Positions 56,990 through 64,000 of a stretch of DNA of 64,000 bases are shown here, piece after piece (the first letter of the stretch is position 1; every line of letters starts with the position of its first letter). The stretch is from positions 1 to 64,000 of the forward strand of contig DWWH01000087.1 in the NCBI GenBank assembly GCA_019119815.1. The letters run 5' to 3'. The notes under the pieces were generated by a model. The model worked only from the letters and a program-made list of their open reading frames with translations. It had not been told where the DNA came from and searched no databases. The translations under genes were made by a program, and so were the position numbers. The DNA comes from Candidatus Eisenbergiella intestinipullorum (GTDB taxonomy: Bacteria > Bacillota > Clostridia > Lachnospirales > Lachnospiraceae).

Positions 56990-57044
56990 CGTTAAGTACT
57001 CAGACAGAAAAATGTCCGCAAGGTACAAATGAAAGGAAAATAGA

Positions 57045-57812
57045 ATGGGAAGAATTATAGCAATAGCAAATCAGAAGGGTGGAGTGGGAAAAACAACGAC
57101 TGCCATCAATCTGTCGGCTGCACTTGCAGCAAGAAAGAAAAAAGTCCTGGTGATTGATACCGATCCTCAGGGAAATACTACGAGTGGGTTTAATATTGAT
57201 AAAAATAATCTGGAGAATACAATCTACGAGCTGATTCTTGGAGAGTGCAGCATTCAGGACTGCCTGATCAAGGAAGTGGTTCCTAATCTTACGGTTCTTC
57301 CCTCAAACGTAAATCTTGCGGCTGCCGAAATAGAATTAATTGGAGTAGAAAAAAAAGAGTACATTTTAAAAAACGAAGTGGATTGGGTAAAGGACCAGTA
57401 CGATTTCATCGTGATCGATTGCCCGCCTTCCCTGAATATGCTCACTGTAAATGCTATGACGACAGCGGATACGGTTCTCGTTCCGATTCAGTGTGAATAT
57501 TATGCGCTGGAAGGGCTCAGTCAGCTGATTCATACCGTAAATCTGGTGAGAGAAAGACTAAATCCCAATCTTCAGATCGAAGGGATTCTCTTTACCATGT
57601 ATGATGCCAGAACGAACCTTTCCATGCAGGTGGTCGAAAATGTCAGAAACAATCTGGACCTGAAAATATTTAAAACAGTAATTCCCAGAAATATCAGGCT
57701 TGCGGAGGCGCCCAGTTACGGTTTGCCGATCAATCTGTATGATCCGAAATCGACAGGGGCGGAAAGCTATATGGCACTTGCAAAAGAGGTTATAGGAAGA
57801 AAGGAAAGATGA
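57045..57812 (+). CDS. parA: Chromosome-partitioning ATPase ParA (Soj)
   Basis: 255 residues. Deviant Walker A ANQKGGVGKTTTAINLSAAL, Walker A' DTDPQGNTTSGF and Walker B FIVIDCPPSLNML. It pairs with parB, two bases downstream. It acts on origin segregation and DnaA control. Confidence 0.97.
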   Translation: MGRIIAIANQKGGVGKTTTAINLSAALAARKKKVLVIDTDPQGNTTSGFNIDKNNLENTIYELILGECSIQDCLIKEVVPNLTVLPSNVNLAAAEIELIGVEKKEYILKNEVDWVKDQYDFIVIDCPPSLNMLTVNAMTTADTVLVPIQCEYYALEGLSQLIHTVNLVRERLNPNLQIEGILFTMYDARTNLSMQVVENVRNNLDLKIFKTVIPRNIRLAEAPSYGLPINLYDPKSTGAESYMALAKEVIGRKER

Positions 57813-57813
57813 A

Positions 57814-58686
57814 ATGGCGGCAAGAGGACTGGGAAAAGGACTGGATTCACTGATCCCCAAAACGATTGCAGAACCGTCCGCACAGAAGACAGAAGAGAAA
57901 AAGTCTGAAACTATGGTGAAGATAACCATGGTGGAACCAAACGGCGGACAGCCCAGAAAAAATTTTGATGAGGACTCCCTCATGGAACTGGCGGAGTCCA
58001 TCCGTCAGTTTGGATTGCTCCAGCCCATTCTGGTGCAGGACAAAAAGGATCATTATGAAATTATAGCAGGAGAGAGAAGGTGGAGAGCGGCAAAGATAGC
58101 CGGCCTGAAGGAGATTCCTGTTATTATTAAAAAACTGACGGATCAGGAAGTAGTGGAAATCTCTCTGATCGAAAATATTCAGCGTGAGAACCTGAATCCG
58201 ATTGAAGAAGCACAGGCATACCGGAGACTGCTGACAGAATTCAACCTGAAACAGGATGAAGTAGCAGAGAGGGTTTCAAAAAGCAGAACGGCAGTGACCA
58301 ATTCCATGCGCCTCCTGAAGCTCTGTGACGAAGTGCAGCAGATGGTAGTCAATGAAATGCTGACGACGGGACATGCGAGAGCGCTGCTTGCCATTGAGGA
58401 TCCGGAAGAGCAGTACCGCATTGCCCAGAAAGTCTTTGATGAAAAACTCAGCGTGCGGGAAGTAGAAAAGCTGGTAAAAAATCTGCATAAGCCGGAAAAA
58501 CCGAAAAAGAAGGAAAATGAATCACTTACACTGATCTATCAGAATCTGGAGGAAAAGCTGAAGGAATCATTGGGAAGAAAGGTTTCTATCTCTTCCAGGG
58601 AAAATGGAAATGGAAAAATAGAGATTGAATTTTATGGACATGAAGATCTGGACAGACTGATGGAGTATCTGACACAGGCACAATGA
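57814..58686 (+). CDS. parB: Chromosome-partitioning protein ParB (Spo0J)
   Basis: 290 residues. N-terminal CTPase/ParB domain with NGGQPRKNFDEDSLMELAES, IAGERRWRAAKIAGL and IENIQRENLNPIEEA. Helix-turn-helix around QDEVAERVSKSRTAVTNSMR. It binds the two parS sites immediately upstream of parA. Confidence 0.97.
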   Translation: MAARGLGKGLDSLIPKTIAEPSAQKTEEKKSETMVKITMVEPNGGQPRKNFDEDSLMELAESIRQFGLLQPILVQDKKDHYEIIAGERRWRAAKIAGLKEIPVIIKKLTDQEVVEISLIENIQRENLNPIEEAQAYRRLLTEFNLKQDEVAERVSKSRTAVTNSMRLLKLCDEVQQMVVNEMLTTGHARALLAIEDPEEQYRIAQKVFDEKLSVREVEKLVKNLHKPEKPKKKENESLTLIYQNLEEKLKESLGRKVSISSRENGNGKIEIEFYGHEDLDRLMEYLTQAQ

Positions 58687-58795
58687 GGATTTGCAGAAAA
58701 ATGGTTGAATGCAGATTCTTTACAGACTGTTACAGGAAAAACTTTATCACTGAAATTTGAAAAAAATTTCGGCTCCAACAATGAGAGGAAAAAAT

Positions 58796-59305
58796 ATGAC
58801 GAGTAATTTACTGCAGAGCATTGGACTGGGGGGACTGGACATTGCATATGTGCTGATCGGCATGCTGGTTCTGATCATCATTCTGCTTGTCCTTATCATT
58901 GTTCAGTTCAGCAAGCTGAATAAGCTTCAGAAGAAATACGCAAAATTTATGAAAGGAAAAGACGCGAAAAGTCTGGAGAAGGCGATTGAAGGACTTTACG
59001 ACGACAACGATCATATTAAGCAGGAAGCGGAGAAAAACAGAAAAGATATTAAAGATATTCAGAAAAAATTGGAATATTGCTATCAGAAGCTTGGCATTGT
59101 AAAATATGATGCTTTTAGCCAGATGGGAGGGCAGCTCAGTTTTTGTCTGGCACTTTTGAATGAAAAGGATGATGGATTTATTTTGAATTCGGTTCAGAGC
59201 AGTGAGGGCTGTTATACATATACGAAAGAAGTGAAGAAAGGCGAATGTGCCATCACTCTGGGAGAGGAAGAAAAAAAGGCTCTGGACCAGGCGATCGGAT
59301 ATTAA
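58796..59305 (+). CDS. DUF4446 membrane-anchored protein
   Basis: 169 residues. One membrane helix (about 10-36: DIAYVLIGMLVLIIILLVLI), a coiled-coil-like stretch (about residues 37-110) and a conserved C-terminal domain (VKYDAFSQMGGQLSFCLALL, then DGFILNSVQSSEG). The family is typical beside parB in clostridia; function unknown. GAGGAAAAAAT precedes the ATG. Confidence 0.92.
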   Translation: MTSNLLQSIGLGGLDIAYVLIGMLVLIIILLVLIIVQFSKLNKLQKKYAKFMKGKDAKSLEKAIEGLYDDNDHIKQEAEKNRKDIKDIQKKLEYCYQKLGIVKYDAFSQMGGQLSFCLALLNEKDDGFILNSVQSSEGCYTYTKEVKKGECAITLGEEEKKALDQAIGY

Positions 59306-59345
59306 AAAGAACGTCATAAGATCAATCAGAAGAGAGGAGAAAATC

Positions 59346-60632
59346 ATGATCGACATTAAATTTTTAAGGGAAAATCCCGAAGCCGTAAAGGAAAATATCA
59401 GAAAAAAATTTCAGGATGAAAAGCTTCCTCTGGTGGATGAGGTGATCGCACTGGATAAAGAGAGCAGACAGACCCAGCAGGAGGCGGATGATCTCCGCGC
59501 ATCCAGAAATAAGATCTCCAAGGAGATCGGCATGCTGATGAAGGCAGGAAAGAAGGAAGAGGCGGAAGCAAAAAAAGCAGAAGTGGCTGCAGGGGCAAAA
59601 CGTCTGGAAGAGCTGGAAAAGAAGGAAACTGAACTGCAGGAGAAAATCCTGAAGGATATGATGGTCATTCCGAATATCATCGATCCTTCCGTCCCGATCG
59701 GAAAGAATGACAGCGAAAATGTGGAAGTGAAAAGATATGGAGAGCCAGTCGTTCCTGATTTTGAAATTCCTTATCATACCGAGATCATGGAACGCTTCAA
59801 CGGAATTGACTTGGACAGCGCAAGAAGAGTAGCAGGAAACGGATTCTATTATCTGATGGGGGACATTGCAAGACTGCATTCCGCAGTGCTGGCATATGCA
59901 AGAGATTTCATGATCGACAGAGGCTTTACTTACTGTGTCCCGCCTTTTATGATCAGAAGTAATGTAGTGACCGGAGTCATGAGCTTTGCTGAAATGGATG
60001 CCATGATGTATAAAATAGAGGGAGAAGATCTCTATCTGATCGGTACCAGTGAACATTCCATGATTGGAAAATTCATCGATACCATTATTCCGGAAGAAGA
60101 GCTGCCCAAGACGCTGACAAGCTATTCTCCCTGCTTCCGGAAGGAAAAGGGTGCACATGGTCTGGAGGAAAGAGGCGTTTACAGGATTCATCAGTTTGAG
60201 AAGCAGGAGATGATCGTAGTCTGCAAGCCTGAAGATTCTCCGATGTGGTTTGACAGACTGTGGCAGAATACGGTGGATCTGTTCCGTTCCATGGATATTC
60301 CGGTAAGAACGCTGGAATGCTGTTCCGGAGATCTGGCCGATCTTAAGGTGAAGTCCATAGATGTAGAAGCCTGGTCTCCCAGACAGAAGAAATATTTTGA
60401 GGTGGGAAGCTGCTCCAATCTGGGAGACGCTCAGGCCAGAAGACTGAAGATCCGTGTAAACGGAGAAAATGGAAAATACTTCGCTCATACGCTGAACAAT
60501 ACGGTGGTTGCCCCTCCCAGAATGCTGATCGCATTCCTGGAGAATAATCTGCAGGCTGACGGTTCAGTAAGAATTCCCGAAGTCCTTCGCCCTTATATGG
60601 GAGGGATGACCGAGATCAGAGAAAAGAAATAA
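59346..60632 (+). CDS. serS: Seryl-tRNA synthetase
   Basis: 428 residues. N-terminal coiled-coil arm (about residues 28-100) for tRNA binding. Class II motif 2 is SPCFRKEKGAHGLEERGVYR, and motif 3 lies at LNNTVVAPPRMLIAFLENN. Charges tRNA-Ser. Start 59346 follows AGAGGAG. Confidence 0.97.
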   Translation: MIDIKFLRENPEAVKENIRKKFQDEKLPLVDEVIALDKESRQTQQEADDLRASRNKISKEIGMLMKAGKKEEAEAKKAEVAAGAKRLEELEKKETELQEKILKDMMVIPNIIDPSVPIGKNDSENVEVKRYGEPVVPDFEIPYHTEIMERFNGIDLDSARRVAGNGFYYLMGDIARLHSAVLAYARDFMIDRGFTYCVPPFMIRSNVVTGVMSFAEMDAMMYKIEGEDLYLIGTSEHSMIGKFIDTIIPEEELPKTLTSYSPCFRKEKGAHGLEERGVYRIHQFEKQEMIVVCKPEDSPMWFDRLWQNTVDLFRSMDIPVRTLECCSGDLADLKVKSIDVEAWSPRQKKYFEVGSCSNLGDAQARRLKIRVNGENGKYFAHTLNNTVVAPPRMLIAFLENNLQADGSVRIPEVLRPYMGGMTEIREKK

Positions 60633-60698
60633 AGAAAAAGCGGACCCGGATTTTAACGGCTCCGGATGAAAACCAGAATGAAATGCGGGGTGAAATTC

Positions 60699-61589
60699 TT
60701 GCACAGATTTTTAAGATCCATTGGATTCAGTTCCCTTACATCCACAAAAGAGGTTCAGAACCTGGTAAAGGATGTGATCCTGAATGCAGACAACAGAAAT
60801 TATACGACAGACAGAGAAAACGGGGATACGGTGCTGGTGGAATTCAGCAGGAATTTCGCAGAAAATATGGGGATTGCCGTATGCGGTGAGCTGGATGAGG
60901 AAGATCATTTCATATATTATTACTTCTATCCTTATCTGAGAGGAACCGGGATCAGTTCCCTGGAGGACATCAGCATTGAAAGGCATGCCGCTACGGAATC
61001 CTATGCGGGAGTATGTGACGACATCAAGGTTGGCGTCACCATGATCTTCTACCTGCAGAACATGATTTCTTATATCAAATATCGGAACCGGGATGCGCTT
61101 CCTGTAAAAGGAACCAGTCTGACACTTTCCGCACTTGCTGATCAGGGGTCGATCATGATGCCGATCAGCAAGAGCGAAAAGCAGAAAAAGAAGATCCAGC
61201 GTTCCACCATCACCCGCAATCAGCTGATCGAAGCGGCGAGAAGAGGGGATGAGGATGCCATTGAAAGTCTTACTCTGGAAGATATGGATACCTATACCGC
61301 TATTTCCAGAAAAATCCAGAAGGAGGATGTATTCAGCCTTGTGGATACCTATTTTATGCCATATGGTGTGGAGTGTGACCAGTATTCCATCCTGGGAGAG
61401 ATCCAGGAATGCCACAGGGTGAAGAACCGCATGACCGGTGAAAATGTATGGATCATGACGCTGGAATGTAACGAGCTGAATTTCGATGTCTGCATCAATG
61501 AAAAGGATCTGTTTGGTGAACCGATGGAAGGGAGACGGTTCAAGGGCGTTATATGGCTGCAGGGAGCAGTGAATTATCCACAGGAATAA
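60699..61589 (+). CDS. DUF3881 family protein
   Basis: About 296 residues. From a TTG start it reads LHRFLRSIGFSSLTSTKEVQ, the normal beginning of this family as I recall it. No membrane segments are evident; the function is unknown. The family is, to my knowledge, concentrated in Lachnospiraceae. The longer frame from 60666 lacks a better ribosome site; GGGG lies nine bases before the TTG. Confidence 0.85.
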   Translation: MHRFLRSIGFSSLTSTKEVQNLVKDVILNADNRNYTTDRENGDTVLVEFSRNFAENMGIAVCGELDEEDHFIYYYFYPYLRGTGISSLEDISIERHAATESYAGVCDDIKVGVTMIFYLQNMISYIKYRNRDALPVKGTSLTLSALADQGSIMMPISKSEKQKKKIQRSTITRNQLIEAARRGDEDAIESLTLEDMDTYTAISRKIQKEDVFSLVDTYFMPYGVECDQYSILGEIQECHRVKNRMTGENVWIMTLECNELNFDVCINEKDLFGEPMEGRRFKGVIWLQGAVNYPQE

Positions 61590-61727
61590 AATGTAAAAAC
61601 GATAAAAAGTAAACTTAAATTTGTATCACAAAATAGTGGACTTTTATCTCAGATTGAGTTAAAATAACATAGTACGTTTTATAGCTTTGTTATACAAAAG
61701 ACAGCAGAGAGCGTACTATATCCACAC

Positions 61728-61759
61728 GGCTCAGCTGAATAGAGCATACGCCTCCTAAG
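61728..61759 (+). pseudogene. 5'-half remnant of tRNA-Arg
   Basis: CGGCTCAGC..ATAGAGC then CGCCTCCTAAG matches the D-arm and anticodon loop of the complete tRNA-Arg 85 bp downstream. It lacks the acceptor pairing and T-arm and is followed by a small GAAC/GTTC stem and TTTTT. It may be the scar of an integration or duplication. Confidence 0.7.
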
Positions 61760-61812
61760 AGAACCTGAAATGTTCCCTTTTTGTCAGGCACCATCCGAAG
61801 AATTTTATATAA

Positions 61813-61889
61813 GTCTGCGTAGCTCAGCAGGATAGAGCGACCGCCTCCTAAGCGGTAGGTCGGGTGTTCGAATCACCTCGCGGACGCCA
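61813..61889 (+). tRNA. tRNA-Arg (anticodon CCU)
   Basis: Acceptor GTCTGCG/CGCGGAC (one G-U pair), D-arm GCTC/GAGC, anticodon arm ACCGC-CTCCTAA-GCGGT, T-arm with GGTGTTCGAATCACC. Discriminator G is followed by an encoded CCA. Confidence 0.96.
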
Positions 61890-61897
61890 GAAAGCTC

Positions 61898-61934
61898 GCC
61901 GAAAGCCTTGATTTACAGGGTTTTCGGCTTTTTT
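61898..61934 (+). terminator. Terminator after tRNA-Arg
   Basis: GCCGAAA pairs with TTTCGGC, with further CC/GG pairing, followed by TTTTTT. Confidence 0.9.
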
Positions 61935-61971
61935 GTTTTTCTCGGTAGCTTCCCCTGGGTTGATTTAACTG

Positions 61972-62105
61972 CTATAACGGAATCCAGTAACGCTGTTCGA
62001 TATGCCCGTCTTCCTCCCCTTCATTTTCCAGAATTCCTCCATTATTTATGATGGACTTTGCGGAGCCGATGTTATCCCTGTCACAGCACATCAGGACCTT
62101 ATGGA
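61972..62105 (-). pseudogene. C-terminal remnant of a GNAT acetyltransferase
   Basis: On the minus strand the frame ending at TAG (61972-61974) reads KVLMCCDRDNIGSAKSIINN, GGILENE and ends IEQRYWIPL. This is the typical final part of GNAT acetyltransferases (CD.DN..S...I..NGG...E, then RYWI). The N-terminal half is missing, and leader repeat copy E begins exactly where homology stops. Confidence 0.75.
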
Positions 62106-62108
62106 TAC

Positions 62109-62185
62109 TTCATTTTTCCCTCCATGCCGAAGCGTTCTACGCTGAGGCCACGAGAAAAAATCATCTGCACGATCTTTCCTCTGTG
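62109..62185 (-). repeat. Leader repeat, copy E
   Basis: Same end as the other copies: CTTCGGCATGGAGGGAAAA followed by ATG, but here the ATG opens only a four-codon frame before TAA. The acetyltransferase remnant follows. The copy is on the same strand as all the others. Confidence 0.8.
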
Positions 62186-62240
62186 ATCTTGGTCCCTTCT
62201 TTTTCCAATTCCGAACTTTTTCCTATAACGGACCGTTCCG

Positions 62241-63026
62241 TCAGCTTCCGGAATACCGGGATAAAAACTGCCTGGTGCGCTCCTGCCTGGGATGCTCGAT
62301 GACCTGTCTGGCATCCCCCTGCTCTACAATGAGACCACCATCCATGAAGATTACCTGATCCGCTACATCTCTGGCAAAGGCCATCTCGTGAGTGACGATG
62401 ATCATGGTGGTTTTTTCTTCTGCCAGAGAACGGATGACCTTCAGGACCTCTCCGGTAAGCTCCGGATCCAGAGCCGAGGTGGGCTCGTCGAAACACAGAA
62501 TATCCGGATGGAGGGCAAGCGCACGGGCAATCGCCACGCGCTGCTGCTGGCCGCCGGAAAGCTGATGAGGATAGTGCCCCGCCCGGTCTGCAAGGCCCAT
62601 CCTGGAAAGGAGTTCCTTTCCTTCCTCTTCGATCTGAGCAAAGATCTGCTTTTTCCTGCTCTTAAAGTCAGGCTGCTCCTGAGCCAGGAGCTCCCTTGCC
62701 AGGGTAACATTTTTCAGAGCGGTATACTGGGGGAACAGATTGAAGGACTGAAAGACCAGTCCGAAGTGAAGACGTTTCCTTCGGATCTCGCTTTCCTTCT
62801 GTGTGGAAGGATCTGCCGCATCGAACAGAGTCTTTCCGTGAACGACGATCTGTCCCTGATCCGGAGTTTCCAGAAAGTTCAGGCATCTTAACAGAGTAGT
62901 TTTTCCGCTGCCGGAGGAACCGATGATGGCAAGAGCCTGTCCTTGTTCAAGATGGAAGCTGATATTTTCCAGCACTCTGGTGGAACCGAAATGCTTTTCT
63001 ATGTTTTTTACTTCTAAAATAGCCAT
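62241..63026 (-). CDS. Polar amino acid ABC transporter ATP-binding protein
   Basis: 261 residues. Walker [18 protein letters not shown]-loop [17 protein letters not shown], signature [17 protein letters not shown], Walker [16 protein letters not shown] and H-loop [13 protein letters not shown]: the GlnQ/HisP type. It works with the permease encoded upstream; the triple-hairpin element lies between them. Confidence 0.95.
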   Translation of the reverse strand: MAILEVKNIEKHFGSTRVLENISFHLEQGQALAIIGSSGSGKTTLLRCLNFLETPDQGQIVVHGKTLFDAADPSTQKESEIRRKRLHFGLVFQSFNLFPQYTALKNVTLARELLAQEQPDFKSRKKQIFAQIEEEGKELLSRMGLADRAGHYPHQLSGGQQQRVAIARALALHPDILCFDEPTSALDPELTGEVLKVIRSLAEEKTTMIIVTHEMAFARDVADQVIFMDGGLIVEQGDARQVIEHPRQERTRQFLSRYSGS

Positions 63027-63061
63027 GTCAATCTCCGTTTTTCCTTTTGAAATCTGCCGGT

Positions 63062-63192
63062 GTTACAGCTCTGCCGAAGGCTGAGCTGTAACGGCGTCCG
63101 GCCATTCCAGGCGCTTCGCGCCAGGCCGGATGCTTCCAGCCGGTCTGTTTTGTACGTTCTGCGCAGTAAATGTGCAGACCTGGCTGAGTAGT
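63062..63192 (+). repeat. Triple-hairpin dispersed element, copy 3
   Basis: 131 bp with the same three stems as copy 1. Flanked by AATCTGCCGGT at 63051-63061 and again at 63193-63203, an 11-bp direct repeat as left by insertion. It sits inside the amino acid transporter operon, between the permease and ATPase genes. Confidence 0.95.
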
Positions 63193-63243
63193 AATCTGCC
63201 GGTTACATATCCGTTCAACGGATCTCGATCCGCAAAAAGAAGC

Positions 63244-63930
63244 TCATCCGTGAAAGAAGCTGAGCTTCTTTTCCAGACGGTTCAGAAGAATGGTCACAAT
63301 GCCGCTGAAGGCCAGGTAATAGACCGCAGTAAAAAAGAGGGGCCAGATCAGACCGGCATATCCGCGGTTTCCCTTCATGAAGGATTCGCCCATCCAGATG
63401 ACCTCCTGCAGGGCAATAACCCGGGCGAGGGAGGTATCCTTGACCAGGGTGATGATCTCGTTGGACATGGGAGGGACGATGCGTTTGATCATCTGCAGCA
63501 GAGTGACTCGGAAAAAGATCTGGGACTTCGTCATGCCGAGCACCTGCCCGGCTTCTTGTTGGCCTGCCGGCACGCCCTGGATTCCTCCCCTGTAAATTTC
63601 TGAAAAGTAGAAGGCATAGTTAAGGATAAAGGCTGTGGTAACCGCAGTAAAACGTCCGGTTTCTCCGCCTCCCCAGGTGAACAGTTTCATCAGCGGAGGA
63701 ACATAGTAAAGGATCAGGATCTGCAGAACCAGAGGGGTTCCCCTCACGATCCAGACCACTGTACGGGTCAGCCAGCGGAGCGGTGTGAAACGGCTCATGG
63801 AGCCGAAGGAGATGATGAGGCCCAGGGGAAGGGCGCCGATCAGCGTGAGAAAAAAGAGCTGGACCGTTTTTACAAACCCTTCATTCAGAGCCGACACTAC
63901 CGTTTGAAATTCATCAGAAAGGAAAAACAT
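63244..63930 (-). CDS. Polar amino acid ABC transporter permease
   Basis: 228 residues from ATG 63930 (GGGAGG site; ATG 63957 is an alternative). Five or so membrane helices. The start has the HEQRAAxxxG-like family features: TVQLFFLTLIGALPLGLIIS, RGTPLVLQILILYYV, and the EAA-type loop GVPAGQQEAGQVLGMTKSQI. HisM/GlnP family. A substrate-binding protein gene probably lies beyond the right edge. Confidence 0.93.
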   Translation of the reverse strand: MFFLSDEFQTVVSALNEGFVKTVQLFFLTLIGALPLGLIISFGSMSRFTPLRWLTRTVVWIVRGTPLVLQILILYYVPPLMKLFTWGGGETGRFTAVTTAFILNYAFYFSEIYRGGIQGVPAGQQEAGQVLGMTKSQIFFRVTLLQMIKRIVPPMSNEIITLVKDTSLARVIALQEVIWMGESFMKGNRGYAGLIWPLFFTAVYYLAFSGIVTILLNRLEKKLSFFHG

Positions 63931-63957
63931 GAGATCGTCCTCCCGTTTAGGATTCAT

Positions 63958-64000
63958 TTGTCACTGTATTCCGTCTCCTGACATCTGCCGCAGCGACGGA
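63958..64000 (-). other. Edge fragment upstream of the permease
   Basis: 43 bases up to the window end. An open frame may be the end of a substrate-binding protein, but it is too short to say. Confidence 0.3.

Noticed and set aside
62099..62314. 71-codon open frame on the minus strand
   Set aside because: It runs through repeat copy E and the end of the ATPase gene in the wrong frame.

Overview
The window looks like the replication-origin region of a Lachnospiraceae-type clostridium (Bacillota). The support is the gene order around dnaA, a TTG-started YidC, a T-box leader on trpS, two consensus parS sites beside parAB, and the parA-parB-DUF4446-serS-DUF3881 order; DUF3881 is, to my knowledge, largely restricted to Lachnospiraceae. 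The taxon is an inference from gene content; no rRNA gene is present to confirm it. oriC lies near 45.5-46.0 kb. To its left the core genes dnaA, dnaN, yaaA, recF, gyrB and gyrA read leftward and the + strand is visibly C-rich. To its right rpmH, rnpA, yidD, yidC, jag, mnmE, rarA, mnmG, rsmG, parA, parB and serS read rightward and the + strand is visibly G-rich. This is the strand and skew switch expected at an origin.

Left accessory arm (1-36 kb). In order: a small half-XRE membrane protein; a two-gene ABC exporter with strongly asymmetric ATP sites; surE; a sodium/alanine symporter; an Rpn-family nuclease; T-box-trpS; a DUF362 ferredoxin-like protein; a ZIP transporter, HAD phosphatase, rsmA and tatD cluster; tRNA-Lys; an AAA/PD-(D/E)XK protein; a response regulator, kinase, ATPase and FtsX-type permease module; a broken ABC exporter; a hipBA toxin-antitoxin module; a variant histidine phosphatase; and a GlpP-controlled glycerol-3-phosphate dehydrogenase cluster (glpP, two flavoproteins, DUF1667), followed by a HAD-IIA phosphatase. 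The arm ends with a MATE pump, a clan GH-A glycosidase with a divergent AraC regulator, and a second MATE gene carrying a one-base frameshift.

Right arm (46-64 kb). The rpmH to rsmG block is interrupted by rarA and a lysine-tailed membrane protein. It is followed by an alpha/beta hydrolase, two parS sites, parAB, DUF4446, serS, DUF3881, a tRNA-Arg gene with a half-copy beside it, an acetyltransferase remnant and a polar amino acid ABC transporter that runs off the right edge.

The most unusual content is repeat DNA. A roughly 131-135 bp triple-hairpin element occurs three times, and two copies are flanked by 8-11 bp direct repeats, so it looks like a small non-autonomous mobile element; one copy splits an amino acid transporter operon. 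A second family occurs five times in one orientation. It ends in a Shine-Dalgarno sequence and lies directly in front of four start codons, so it appears to supply 5' leaders. A third short motif, CTCCGGAATGGAG, lies just before three start codons and includes the ribosome binding site. Several broken genes (two acetyltransferase remnants, an ABC exporter stump, a frameshifted MATE gene, half a tRNA) show that the region has been repeatedly rearranged.
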